Positions 26,991-35,394 of a stretch of DNA of 64,000 bases are shown here, one piece after another. The stretch is taken from NCBI RefSeq assembly GCF_001583415.1, contig NZ_CP014475.1, positions 1,860,001 to 1,924,000 on the forward strand, written 5' to 3'. Positions within the stretch are counted from its first letter, which is position 1. Every line of letters begins with the position of its first letter. The notes under the pieces are model-generated. The model was not told where the DNA came from. It did no database searches and saw only the letters and a program-made list of their open reading frames with translations. The position numbers and the translations under genes are program-made. The DNA comes from Mycolicibacterium phlei. Its GTDB lineage: Bacteria; Actinomycetota; Actinomycetes; Mycobacteriales; Mycobacteriaceae.

Positions 26991-27593
26991 TCACACGGGG
27001 TGCGAGATGCCGTAGTAGGCGACCACCGAGTCAACGGCGTTGGTGGTGCGGGTCAGGATGGCGTAGGGCCGGATGAACGTCTGGCCGTGGCAGTCCGCCT
27101 GAATCCGATAGGCGTTGATGGCGACAGAGGGATCCGCGCCGGTGAACTTCTCCTTGACGACCTCGATGTTCACGATGGCGGGCTTCATCATCGCCGCCAT
27201 CCCGCCGCCGATGCACTGAACCTGGTAGCCGGCTTCGATCGTTCCGGTCGGGGTCGGGCTGGTGCCCCCGCTCGCGTTGCGCAGGGTGCCGTTGAACAGC
27301 GCGCTGACGATGAAGTCGCGTGAGGGTGCCTCGGGATGCAGGGGAGGGGCGGGGGTCAGGGTCTCGCTGTTGGCCGACAGCGCCAGCGTCCACCCGTCGG
27401 CGGTCTTGGCGGACACCGGTGGCGCCGACGGCACCGCAACCGGTCCGGGCGCCACCGGCTCGGCGGCCTCCGGTTCAGCCGATGCGCTTGCCGCCGTGAC
27501 GATGGTCGCGCCTGCCAGCAGCGACGCCGCCAGCGTTGCGCATACCCGGCGTACCGGCCGCCGCGCGGTGACCGGGGCTGATGTGTTCTTCAT
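26991..27593 (-). CDS. MspA-family porin-like exported protein
   Basis: 200 residues. Signal peptide (RRVCATLAASLLAGATIVTA, cleavage near ASA-EPEA), then an Ala/Pro linker and a domain with the MspA pattern: DGWTLALSANSETLTPAPPL, GTIEAGYQVQCIGG, and the C-terminal FIRPYAILTRTTNAVDSVVAYYG (compare LRPFARLIASTGDSVTTYGEPW in M. smegmatis MspA). Canonical MspA is about 211 residues and forms the outer-membrane octameric pore; this one is shorter in the constriction region. ATG 27593, gaggtagga upstream. A pair of Cys in the mature part differs from MspA. Confidence 0.8.
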   Translation of the reverse strand: MKNTSAPVTARRPVRRVCATLAASLLAGATIVTAASASAEPEAAEPVAPGPVAVPSAPPVSAKTADGWTLALSANSETLTPAPPLHPEAPSRDFIVSALFNGTLRNASGGTSPTPTGTIEAGYQVQCIGGGMAAMMKPAIVNIEVVKEKFTGADPSVAINAYRIQADCHGQTFIRPYAILTRTTNAVDSVVAYYGISHPV

Positions 27594-27683
27594 TCCTACC
27601 TCCATGTGTTTTCGGTGGTCGCCTGGCGCGGCTACCGGTTGGGGGACAAGCGTCGGCACCGCCGACTCGGCGATGATGAACGT

Positions 27684-29627
27684 TCAGCGAATCCGAGCGG
27701 GTCTCACCGCGAGGTGCTGACCGAGTCCGGATCCCCAGTGTTTCCGTCGTCGACGGACCGGGTCGTTCGCCGCTCTCAGTGCGACGACATTCGTTGGTGC
27801 GCAGTCGTGTTCGTCTGGTGACTGGTGGTTCGGAGTGTCCTCTCGCGGCGCGTGCCGAACGCTGCGGCGGTGCCGCGACGAGCGCACCGGGTGGCGGCAC
27901 CAGACGCTGAGCCGCAGGCGCCATCGGGTGACGGCGAGCATGGCCGCCGCCAGTACCGCCAACATCGCCATGTCGAACAGCCACCGACCGGGATCGTGGG
28001 CCCACAGCCGGTCGTCGGCCGGGGACAGCGGCGCGATGTGCAGCAGATCCGTGGTGGACGCCGACGCGGCGAACCCCCACCGGGCCGGGAACGCGCGGGA
28101 TATCTGGTCGAGCCCGGTGCGTCCCGTGACCGGAATCAGCCCGCCGGAGAACACGATCGACAACATCACCGAGATCACCAGCGTCGGCAGGATCTGCTCC
28201 TGCGACCGGACCAGCGCCGAGAGGGTCAGGCCGAGGATGGCCGAGGCCGCCGCCGTCGCCGCGAGCGTGACGTACAACTCCAGTGCCGGATGTCCGAGCA
28301 GGGCCGCGCCCCGCGTCGGAGCGCCCTTACCCGCCGTCACGATCGCGGTGAGGACCGCGGTCTGAACGGCGGCGATCCCGCACGCCACCGCGACCTTGGC
28401 GACCAGATACGCCGACGCGCACAGTCCGACCGCCTGTTCGCGGCGGAAGATGGTGCGCTCACCCACCAGGTCGCGAATCGTCAACGCCAAGCCCATGAAC
28501 ACCGCGCTGATGTTGAGCATCATGAGGATCTGCGCGGGTTCGTTGGGGGCGGGTCCACGGGCGTCGGCGACACCGAAGCCCACGTGGCCGGGAACCACCA
28601 GAATCAGCGCACCCAGCACGAACGGCAGCACGGCCAGGAACGCGAAGTAGCCGCGCTCGGCGATGGTGAGCCGAAGTTGCCGGCGCGCGATCGTGGCCAG
28701 CTGGGCGACCCGCGCCCGGTGCGGTTGCCGCACCCGCGCCGGCGGGCCGGGCGGCAGCGGTGCCCCGGTTTCCTTCCCGCGCTGGTCGATTCCGCGACTG
28801 TAGGTCAGAAACCGGTGGTGGGCCGCCTCGGGATCGGCGCCGACGCGCGCAAAGATGTCCGCCCAGTCGTCGGCGCCCATCGTCGCCGAGATGTCGCCCG
28901 GCGGACCGCAATAGGCGACCTCACCCCGTGGCGTCAGAAACAACACCTGATCGCACACATCGAGATAGGTCAGGCAGTGGGTGACGACCAGCACGACCCG
29001 GCCCGCGTCGGCGAGCCGGCGCAGCGTGGACATGATGTGGCGGTCCAGTGCGGGATCCAGCCCGGACGTGGGCTCGTCGAGGATCAGCAGCGAGGGTTCG
29101 GTGAGAAGTTCCATCGCCACCGATGCGCGCTTGCGCTGACCACCCGAAAGGTCCGCCACCCGGGTCCCGGCGTGGTCGGACAGCTCGAGCTCACGTAGCA
29201 CGCGCTGCACCGCGTCGCGCCGGTCGCTTCGGCTCGCCGCGGCCAACCGGAGTTCGGCGGCATAGCGCAGCGCCTGCTCGAGGGTCAGTTGGTGATGCAC
29301 CACGTCGTCCTGCGGCACCATCCCGATTCGTGATCGCAGCGCGGCGTATTCGGCGTGCACGTCCCGGCCTTCGAAGCGCACGGTGCCCGAGGTCGGCGCG
29401 AGAACGCCGCCGACCAGCTTGGCCAACGTCGACTTGCCCGCGCCCGACGGGCCGATGATCGCGGTCAGCGAGCCGGTACCGCTGCGGAACGAGACGTCGC
29501 TGAGCAGCGCGCGCCGGCCGGACACCGCGAACGTGAGCGACTGCACGCTCAGCCACCCGTCGGCTTGCGACTGTGGTGACGACCCCAGGGGTCGCGGCGC
29601 GGTGTCCTGACGTGTTACTCCGCTCAC
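27684..29627 (-). CDS. ABC transporter, fused ATPase and ABC-2 permease
   Basis: 647 residues. ATPase at about 25-255: Walker A GPSGAGKST, signature LSGGQRKRASVAMEL, Walker B LLILDEPTSGLD, switch His VVTHC. A membrane part with six helices follows (about 335-600: FLAVLPFVLGALILVVPG to MAMLAVLAAAMLAV). A half-transporter that should dimerise. It resembles M. tuberculosis Rv1747 but lacks the N-terminal FHA domains. The C-terminal 60 residues are basic. GTG 29627. Substrate unknown; the neighbouring MspA-family gene could be in the same operon. Confidence 0.85.
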   Translation of the reverse strand: MSGVTRQDTAPRPLGSSPQSQADGWLSVQSLTFAVSGRRALLSDVSFRSGTGSLTAIIGPSGAGKSTLAKLVGGVLAPTSGTVRFEGRDVHAEYAALRSRIGMVPQDDVVHHQLTLEQALRYAAELRLAAASRSDRRDAVQRVLRELELSDHAGTRVADLSGGQRKRASVAMELLTEPSLLILDEPTSGLDPALDRHIMSTLRRLADAGRVVLVVTHCLTYLDVCDQVLFLTPRGEVAYCGPPGDISATMGADDWADIFARVGADPEAAHHRFLTYSRGIDQRGKETGAPLPPGPPARVRQPHRARVAQLATIARRQLRLTIAERGYFAFLAVLPFVLGALILVVPGHVGFGVADARGPAPNEPAQILMMLNISAVFMGLALTIRDLVGERTIFRREQAVGLCASAYLVAKVAVACGIAAVQTAVLTAIVTAGKGAPTRGAALLGHPALELYVTLAATAAASAILGLTLSALVRSQEQILPTLVISVMLSIVFSGGLIPVTGRTGLDQISRAFPARWGFAASASTTDLLHIAPLSPADDRLWAHDPGRWLFDMAMLAVLAAAMLAVTRWRLRLSVWCRHPVRSSRHRRSVRHAPREDTPNHQSPDEHDCAPTNVVALRAANDPVRRRRKHWGSGLGQHLAVRPARIR

Positions 29628-29716
29628 AGCCGCACGCTAACACGAACATGACATCGGATTCATGTTTTTGGAATACGCGAGTCGGGCGTGCTGTTTCGGC
29701 CGTGCCGGGGCGTCGG

Positions 29717-30634
29717 TCAGATTCGGGCGATGTTCTCGAGGATGATCTCGCGGGCGGTCTCATAGAACGCGCTGATCAGCGTCGAGAACGACAGCTCGAA
29801 CGGATAGATCATGTGCACGTCGAGGGCATCGGGCCGCCAGTGCGGCAGCACCGGGACCAGCGTGCCCGCGCGCAGTTCGTCGGTGCAGATGATCTGTGTC
29901 GGCATCACCCCGATGCCCAGCCCCTGCAGGATGTACTGCTTGCAGACCTGGAAGTTGTTGGCCCGGGCGCGAACCGACGGCGTCAGCTCGTAGTGGCCGG
30001 AATCGCGACGCAGCGTGATGCGCCGTGGTCCGCCGAAACCGAAGTCGATGAAGGGCACCGATCGCAGCTGCGCCGGATCTGTGATCGGCTCCTGCAGGGC
30101 CGCGGCGAATTCCGCTGAGGCGCAGAGGAACAACTCGAGGTCGAACACCTTGCGCGCGATGAGCGTGGAGTCCTGGAGCGGGCCGGTGCCGAACACCACG
30201 TCGAACCCGTCGCGGATGGGGTCGACCATGCTGTCGACGAGCCTGATATCCAGCCGCGAGTTCGGGTAGCGCGCCAGGAAGGCCGCGCCCACCCGCGAGG
30301 CGTAGTCGATGCCCACGAACACCGGGATCGCCACCCGCAGCTCGCCGCGCGGCTCCTGGCGGCTGCTCTCCACCAGGGCGCGCACGCCGTTGGCCTCGGT
30401 GAGGATGTTGACCGCGTGCGCATAGACCTTCTCACCGAGGTCGGTGACGGTGAGCTGGCGGGTGTTCTTGCGCAGCAGCTTGATGCCGAGGTCGGCCTCG
30501 AGTCTGGCCAGCTTGCGGCTGACCGTCGACTTCGGCATTCCGAGCAGTGTTGCCGCCTTCGACAGGCTGCGGTTCTCCACGACCTTCCCGAACACCAGCA
30601 GCGCGTCGATGTCGAACGGCAGGTTCTGCTCCAC
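29717..30634 (-). CDS. LysR family transcriptional regulator
   Basis: 305 residues. HTH (residues 12-55): ENRSLSKAATLLGMPKSTVSRKLARLEADLGIKLL. Substrate domain with ELRVAIPVFVGIDYASRVGAAF. Start GTG 30634. It is divergent from the Rieske-TauD operon; the 130-base gap contains a 15-bp palindrome. It probably activates that operon in the presence of an aromatic or similar inducer and represses its own gene, as LysR proteins do. Confidence 0.88.
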   Translation of the reverse strand: MEQNLPFDIDALLVFGKVVENRSLSKAATLLGMPKSTVSRKLARLEADLGIKLLRKNTRQLTVTDLGEKVYAHAVNILTEANGVRALVESSRQEPRGELRVAIPVFVGIDYASRVGAAFLARYPNSRLDIRLVDSMVDPIRDGFDVVFGTGPLQDSTLIARKVFDLELFLCASAEFAAALQEPITDPAQLRSVPFIDFGFGGPRRITLRRDSGHYELTPSVRARANNFQVCKQYILQGLGIGVMPTQIICTDELRAGTLVPVLPHWRPDALDVHMIYPFELSFSTLISAFYETAREIILENIARI

Positions 30635-30673
30635 CGTGCTCCTTCGCCCGCTCGTGTCCTCCGTTCCAAATAT

Positions 30674-30688
30674 GCAACACGGTGTTGC
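30674..30688. promoter_or_regulatory. 15-bp inverted repeat in the LysR-Rieske gap
   Basis: GCAACAC-G-GTGTTGC lies 76 bases before the Rieske GTG and 39 bases before the LysR GTG, a typical position for a LysR recognition site. It has dyad symmetry but is not a perfect T-N11-A site. Confidence 0.6.
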
Positions 30689-30764
30689 GTCAATGGGTCT
30701 GTTTCGGCTATTTCGGCGGCGGTACGTTCGGCCTACCGTCTTCGGCCCTACGGAGGAGTGATCC

Positions 30765-32063
30765 GTGAGTACCGACAGCCTGGTGACCAAACCCGCGAGC
30801 GGCCACTGGACCGACGCATACCCCGAACTCGGCCGCGGCCCGGTGTCGCTCGAGGACTGCGTCTCCCCGGAGTTCTACGAGAAGGAGATCGAGCACATCT
30901 TCCGCAAGACGTGGCTGTACGTCGGCCGCGTCGAACGGGTGCCGAGACCCTGTAGCTACTTCACCCGGGAGTTCCGGTTCCTCAACACCTCGGTGATCAT
31001 CGTCCGCGGCAAGGACGACAAGATCAGGGCCTTCCACAACATCTGCCCGCACCGCGGCAACAAGATGCTGTGGGAGGACGACCCGTTCAAGGAGGTGGAG
31101 GGTCGCGCCCCGCTGCTGTACTGCCGGTTCCACGGCTGGCGCTACAAGCTCGACGGGTCACTGCACTCGACCACCCGCAAGGATCTGCTGCTGGACTTCG
31201 ACGCCGACAGCTGCCGGGTTCCGGCCATCCAGTGCGATGTGTGGGAGGGGTTCATCTTCATCAACCTCGACCCGCACAACACCGAGTCGGTGCGCGACTA
31301 TCTCGGCGAACTGGCGCACGGCATCGAGGGATACCCGTTCGCGGGTCCGCACCAGGTGTACAAGTTCACCGCCGAACTGCAGTGCAACTGGAAGATCTTC
31401 CTCGACGGGTTCGCCGAGAGCTACCACGGTCCCTACCTGCACGCGTCGTCGTTCGGCACGGTGACCGCGGAGGCGCGCGACGCCCTCGACAAACCGAACC
31501 CGTTCACCGATGCGCTGGCCTATCAACTCAAGGGGCCGCACCGGATGTTCTCGTTCTCCGGTGAGCCGTCGCAGAAGACGCCGTACTCCAAGCCGATCGA
31601 GTGCGTCTTCGAGGCCAGTGCCGCCGGGCCGTGGAACAAGCGCGACGACCGCGGCCCGCTGCCGCCCGGGCTGAACCCGACCCGCTCGGAGCGCTACGGC
31701 TTCGACTCGTTCCAGTTCTTCCCGAACTTCATCCTGATCTTCGGGGCCTCCGGGTTCACCGTGCACACGCACTGGCCGACCGGGCCGCACTCACACATCT
31801 TCGAGACCGAGATGTACTACGACCCGCCGCGCACCCACAAGGAGCGGCTCGGCCAGGAGCTGACGGTCACATACCTCAACGACATCATCCTCGAGGACGC
31901 CAGCCCGTCGGAGGGGCTGCAGGCCATGCTGAACAGTGGTGCGCTGACCCACTTCACGTTCAACGACGAGGAGATCCTGCTGCGCCACTTCCACAAGGTG
32001 GTGGCCGACTACGTCGACGAGGGCGAGCGGGCGAAACGCGCGAAGGAGAGGGTGAGCCGATGA
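30765..32063 (+). CDS. Rieske non-haem iron oxygenase, alpha subunit (LysR-controlled operon)
   Basis: 432 residues. Rieske cluster ligands C94-P-H96 and C120-x2-H123 (CPHRGNKM and CRFHGW). Catalytic iron: LDGFAESYHGPYLHASSF gives D214, H221, H226. Compared with the 8.0 kb copy it lacks a linked TetR but is followed by a small protein gene. No ferredoxin reductase or ferredoxin is encoded nearby; electrons must come from elsewhere. GTG 30765 behind ggaggag. Overlaps by 4 bases the next ATG. Confidence 0.9.
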   Translation: MSTDSLVTKPASGHWTDAYPELGRGPVSLEDCVSPEFYEKEIEHIFRKTWLYVGRVERVPRPCSYFTREFRFLNTSVIIVRGKDDKIRAFHNICPHRGNKMLWEDDPFKEVEGRAPLLYCRFHGWRYKLDGSLHSTTRKDLLLDFDADSCRVPAIQCDVWEGFIFINLDPHNTESVRDYLGELAHGIEGYPFAGPHQVYKFTAELQCNWKIFLDGFAESYHGPYLHASSFGTVTAEARDALDKPNPFTDALAYQLKGPHRMFSFSGEPSQKTPYSKPIECVFEASAAGPWNKRDDRGPLPPGLNPTRSERYGFDSFQFFPNFILIFGASGFTVHTHWPTGPHSHIFETEMYYDPPRTHKERLGQELTVTYLNDIILEDASPSEGLQAMLNSGALTHFTFNDEEILLRHFHKVVADYVDEGERAKRAKERVSR

Positions 32064-32383
32064 GCGCCGTTCTGCCACCGGAGTTCTCGCATCTGGAGCC
32101 GCTGGTCGACGAGTGGGCCATCGAGGACGGGCATCAGCGCTACGTCAAGCGGGTCAACAGCACGATGGAGGAGATCCGCGCGTTCTACGACGCGGTGATG
32201 CCGTACGCCGAGGAGGCGCGCGACTACGTCGACAAGTTCCCCTACGGCGAACCGCTGCCCGAGGACGTCGCGAATCTCCGCAACCTGCTGTACTCGTTGA
32301 TCACCGTGTCGCTCGCGGTCGAACTGTGGGGCCAGCCGCGAGTCAAGCATTCGGCCGACACGATCCTGACGAGAGTGAGCTGA
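32060..32383 (+). CDS. 107-aa protein of unknown function in the Rieske operon
   Basis: Small, acidic, helical protein: HQRYVKRVNSTMEEIRAFYDAVMPYAEEARDYV and NLLYSLITVSLAVELWG are the clearest segments. It has no recognisable catalytic motif, signal or metal ligand cluster. Position between a Rieske alpha subunit and a dioxygenase, with translational coupling (ATGA) to the first, suggests a subunit or chaperone, perhaps a small substitute for a beta subunit. I do not recognise the family. Start ATG 32060 was chosen inside a longer open frame. Confidence 0.8.
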   Translation: MSAVLPPEFSHLEPLVDEWAIEDGHQRYVKRVNSTMEEIRAFYDAVMPYAEEARDYVDKFPYGEPLPEDVANLRNLLYSLITVSLAVELWGQPRVKHSADTILTRVS

Positions 32384-32389
32384 GTCGCC

Positions 32390-33217
32390 GTGAGCCTGAC
32401 ATCCTCCCTGGAGATCATCGACTGCACGCCGCGCATCGGCAGCGAGATCCGCACCGACCTCGACACGCTGCTGTCCGGCCGGGAAGCCGAAAGGATCCGC
32501 GCCACACTGGAACAACGCGGTGTGGTGTTCTTCCGCGGGCTGCAGATCAGCGACGAGCAGCAGGTGGCGATCGCCAGGACGCTGGGCACCGTCGTCGCCA
32601 ACGAGGGGGAGGACGGGATCTACAAGATCTCCCTCGACGAGTCGGTCAACCAGCGCGCGAAGTATCTGAAGGGTTCGCTGTTCTGGCATTTCGACGGCTC
32701 CCTGCAGCCGTATCCGAACCTGGCCACGCTGCTGCGGGCGGTGCGGTTGTCCGACACCGGCGGTGACACCGAGTTCTGCAACACCTACGCCGCCTACGAC
32801 GATCTGCCGCAGTCCGACAAGGAGCTCATCGCCGATCTGCGCGTCGTGCACAGCGCCGAGCGCTCGCAGTACTACGTTACGCCGGAGATGAGTTACGAAG
32901 AGATCGCCTTCTGGCAGAAATCGCCGACGAAGGAGTGTCCGATCGTGTGGACGCACCGGTCCGGCCGCAAATCGCTGCTGCTGGGCGCGACGGCGGACTA
33001 CGTCGTCGGCATGTCGCCCGAGGAGAGCCGGGCGCTGCTGGCGCGGTTGCGTGACTGGGCCACCCAACCGCAGTACGTCTACCGGCACCGCTGGCAGGTC
33101 GGCGATCTGCTGATCTGGGACAACACCGGCACGATGCACCGCGCGCTGCCGTATCCGGAGGACAGCGGCCGGCTCATGCACCGGACGATCCTGGCTGGCG
33201 AAGAGCCACTGAATTGA
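32390..33217 (+). CDS. TauD/TfdA-family 2-oxoglutarate- or Fe(II)-dependent dioxygenase
   Basis: 275 residues, jelly-roll fold. Facial triad H100-x-D102 (FWHFDGS) and distal H250 (TGTMHRALP); R265 (LMHRTILAG) is the expected 2-oxoglutarate ligand. TauD proteins hydroxylate carbon next to a leaving group, for example sulfonates or phenoxyacids. GTG 32390; preceding stop is 6 bases away. In this operon it may act after ring hydroxylation, or on a side chain. Confidence 0.88.
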   Translation: MSLTSSLEIIDCTPRIGSEIRTDLDTLLSGREAERIRATLEQRGVVFFRGLQISDEQQVAIARTLGTVVANEGEDGIYKISLDESVNQRAKYLKGSLFWHFDGSLQPYPNLATLLRAVRLSDTGGDTEFCNTYAAYDDLPQSDKELIADLRVVHSAERSQYYVTPEMSYEEIAFWQKSPTKECPIVWTHRSGRKSLLLGATADYVVGMSPEESRALLARLRDWATQPQYVYRHRWQVGDLLIWDNTGTMHRALPYPEDSGRLMHRTILAGEEPLN

Positions 33218-34089
33218 CGCCTTCTGCGTTGAAGCTGGGCATCACCACGCCCGTCGTCACCAACGTCGCCGGCGCACCCCTGACATGGGAGGCCGACGCC
33301 GGCATCGCCGAGATCGCCCGCGTCGCGCAGGAGGCCGACCGGCTCGGCTACCACCACCTGACCTGCAGCGAGCACATCGGTGTGCCGTCAGCGGAGGCGG
33401 GGCGGCGGGGTTCGCGGTACTGGGATCCGTTGGCCACCTTCGGCTATGTGGCCGCGCGCACCGAACGCATCCGGTTGGTCACCATGACGCTGGTGCTCGG
33501 GTACCACCACCCGCTGGCGATCGTGAAGCGGTACGGCACCCTCGACCACGTCAGCAACGGCCGCGTCATCCTCGGCGTCGGCGTCGGCACCCTCAGGGAG
33601 GAGTTCGACCTTCTCGGCGCGCCGTTCGAGGACCGCGGCCCCCGCGCCGACGACGCGCTGCGTGCCCTGCGGGCCGCGTTGGCCAGCAACGAGCCCAGTT
33701 ACCACGGCGAGTACTACTCGTTCGAGGGCCTGACCGTCGATCCGTGCGCGCTGCAACCGCACATGCCGATCTGGGTGGGCGGACGCACCCGACGGTCGCT
33801 GCGGCGCGCGCTCACCCTCGCCGACGGCTGGTGCCCGTTCGGTATCCCGGTGCAGACCGCCGCGGAGTGGTTGCGCGCCCGCGAGATTCCGCCCGGCTTC
33901 GAGGTGGTGCTGGCCGCCGACCGCGCGCTGGATCCCGTCGGCGACCCGGATGCCACCGCCGCCGCGCTGCGCGAACTGGCCGCCGCGGGCGCCACGATCG
34001 TGTCCGCCCGGTTCCGCCACCGGTCGCTGACGCACTATCTCGAGCAGTTGCAGGCGCTGACCGAACTGCGGGCTCAACTCGAAGGGTGA
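33214..34089 (+). CDS. LLM-class F420-dependent oxidoreductase
   Basis: 291 residues, TIM-barrel luciferase-like. LGYHHLTCSEHIGVP, LVTMTLVLGYHHPLAIVKRYGTLDHVSNGRVILGVGVG and MPIWVGGRT are family signatures. Mycobacterial members use coenzyme F420 and reduce or oxidise ketones, aldehydes or aromatic rings. TTG start at 33214 overlaps the previous stop by 4 bases; a GTG or ATG is not available close by. Confidence 0.85.
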   Translation: MTPSALKLGITTPVVTNVAGAPLTWEADAGIAEIARVAQEADRLGYHHLTCSEHIGVPSAEAGRRGSRYWDPLATFGYVAARTERIRLVTMTLVLGYHHPLAIVKRYGTLDHVSNGRVILGVGVGTLREEFDLLGAPFEDRGPRADDALRALRAALASNEPSYHGEYYSFEGLTVDPCALQPHMPIWVGGRTRRSLRRALTLADGWCPFGIPVQTAAEWLRAREIPPGFEVVLAADRALDPVGDPDATAAALRELAAAGATIVSARFRHRSLTHYLEQLQALTELRAQLEG

Positions 34090-34091
34090 CC

Positions 34092-34682
34092 ATGACAGAC
34101 CAACCGCTGCTGACGCCACTGGCCCCGCAGGAGTGGGGCGAGGACGAGTATGCCGCCGTCGGCGCGCTGATGGGCATCCCGGGTGACCAGGTGCCGCGCG
34201 CCGGCTCCGGGGATCCGCGCGATCCTTCCCGGTTCGACATCCTCGGTGTGCTGGCCCGCCACCCCAAGCTGGCCAGGAAGTTCCTGATCTTCAACGCGTA
34301 TCTGCTGCAGGACGGTGAGCTGCCTGCGCGGCTGCGGGAGCTCGCGGTGCTGCGGCTGGCGTATGCGCGCCGCTCGGTGTTCTTCTGGGCCGAGCACGTG
34401 CGGATCGCCAGGGCCAGCGGGCTTTCCGACGATGAGATCGCCCGGATCGCCTGCGGTAACAGCGGTTTCGACGGGGTCGACCGGTTGGTGCTGGAGGCCA
34501 CCGACACGGTGTTGACCACCGGCCGCGCGACACCGCAGCAGTGGCGCACCCTGGTGGACGAACTCGGCACACATCAGGCGATGGAGCTGCTGTTCGTCAT
34601 CGGCACCTACGGGATGCTGGCGTCGGCGTGCGACACCTGGCAGCTCCGCCCGCCGCCGGACAGCCCGGAGCTGCCGGACTAG
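34092..34682 (+). CDS. Carboxymuconolactone decarboxylase family protein
   Basis: 196 residues, all-helical CMD fold. LPARLRELAVLRLAYARRSVFFWAEHVRIARASGLSDDEI has the E-x-x-x-E/W-x-H pattern of the family; the thiol-type C-x-x-C of AhpD is absent, so a lyase or isomerase role is likelier than peroxidase. The family acts on lactone or gamma-carboxy intermediates in aromatic catabolism, which suits the operon. ATG 34092, inside a longer shadow frame. Convergent with the VTT gene (4-base overlap). Confidence 0.84.
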   Translation: MTDQPLLTPLAPQEWGEDEYAAVGALMGIPGDQVPRAGSGDPRDPSRFDILGVLARHPKLARKFLIFNAYLLQDGELPARLRELAVLRLAYARRSVFFWAEHVRIARASGLSDDEIARIACGNSGFDGVDRLVLEATDTVLTTGRATPQQWRTLVDELGTHQAMELLFVIGTYGMLASACDTWQLRPPPDSPELPD

Positions 34683-35359
34683 GCGTCGTCGGGCCTGCGG
34701 CGCCAGCTGCGCACACCGCGATGCGCGGCGTACGCGCCGGCGACCGCCGTGACACACCACACCCCGACCGCGACATAGGTCAGCGGCGTGTTCAGGTCCG
34801 AGATCGACGCCCCCAGCGCGGTGTAGACGAACGCCCGCGGCACCGAGCCGATGAACGCGCCGACGGCCATCTGCCACAACGGAACTCCGAAAGCCCCGAA
34901 GGCGTAGGAGGCCAACGCGTCGGAGACGCCGGGCACGAACCGCTGACCCACCACGGCCCACAGCCCGCCGCGCTCGATCAGACCGTCGAGCTTCTGCGAG
35001 CGCTGGGCGCCCAGCAGGGCGCGGGCACTGTCGCGTCCGGCCCGCCGGCCGATCAGGCTGGCCGTCACCGCGGTGCCGACCGTCGCCCCCAACGTGACGA
35101 ATGTGCCGACCAGGGGGCCGAACAACAGGCCGCTGGTGGCGGCCAGGATCGGCCCCGGTACCAGCACCGCGCCCAGCAGCGCCGACACCGGGACGTAGAC
35201 CAGGGGTGCGACAGGTCCGGCGGCCGCGACCACCGCCCGGATCCGGTCGACGTCGATGATGTCGGCGACCGCGGCGAGGTAGAACATCACCGCCAGGAAG
35301 GCCACGAAGACCAGCAGCCGGACGATGTGTGGCCGCAGGGGCTCGTCGCTGGTGGTCAT
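34679..35359 (-). CDS. VTT-domain (TVP38/TMEM64, DedA-like) membrane protein
   Basis: 226 residues, about five TM helices. GPILAATSGLLFGPLVGTFVTLGATVG and VGQRFVPGVSDALASYAFG are the characteristic re-entrant loops (F/Y-P-G motifs) of the VTT/SNARE-associated family, which includes lipid scramblase or proton-linked DedA transporters. ATG 35359. It is not obviously part of the Rieske operon and its role is likely general envelope maintenance. Confidence 0.85.
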   Translation of the reverse strand: MTTSDEPLRPHIVRLLVFVAFLAVMFYLAAVADIIDVDRIRAVVAAAGPVAPLVYVPVSALLGAVLVPGPILAATSGLLFGPLVGTFVTLGATVGTAVTASLIGRRAGRDSARALLGAQRSQKLDGLIERGGLWAVVGQRFVPGVSDALASYAFGAFGVPLWQMAVGAFIGSVPRAFVYTALGASISDLNTPLTYVAVGVWCVTAVAGAYAAHRGVRSWRRRPDDA

Positions 35360-35394
35360 GTCCCCGTCATCTTGCCGTACGCGGGGAGCGCCGT

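Noticed and set aside
27825..29198. 457-codon plus-strand frame opposite the ABC transporter
   Set aside because: Shadow frame; the minus strand has full Walker and signature motifs.
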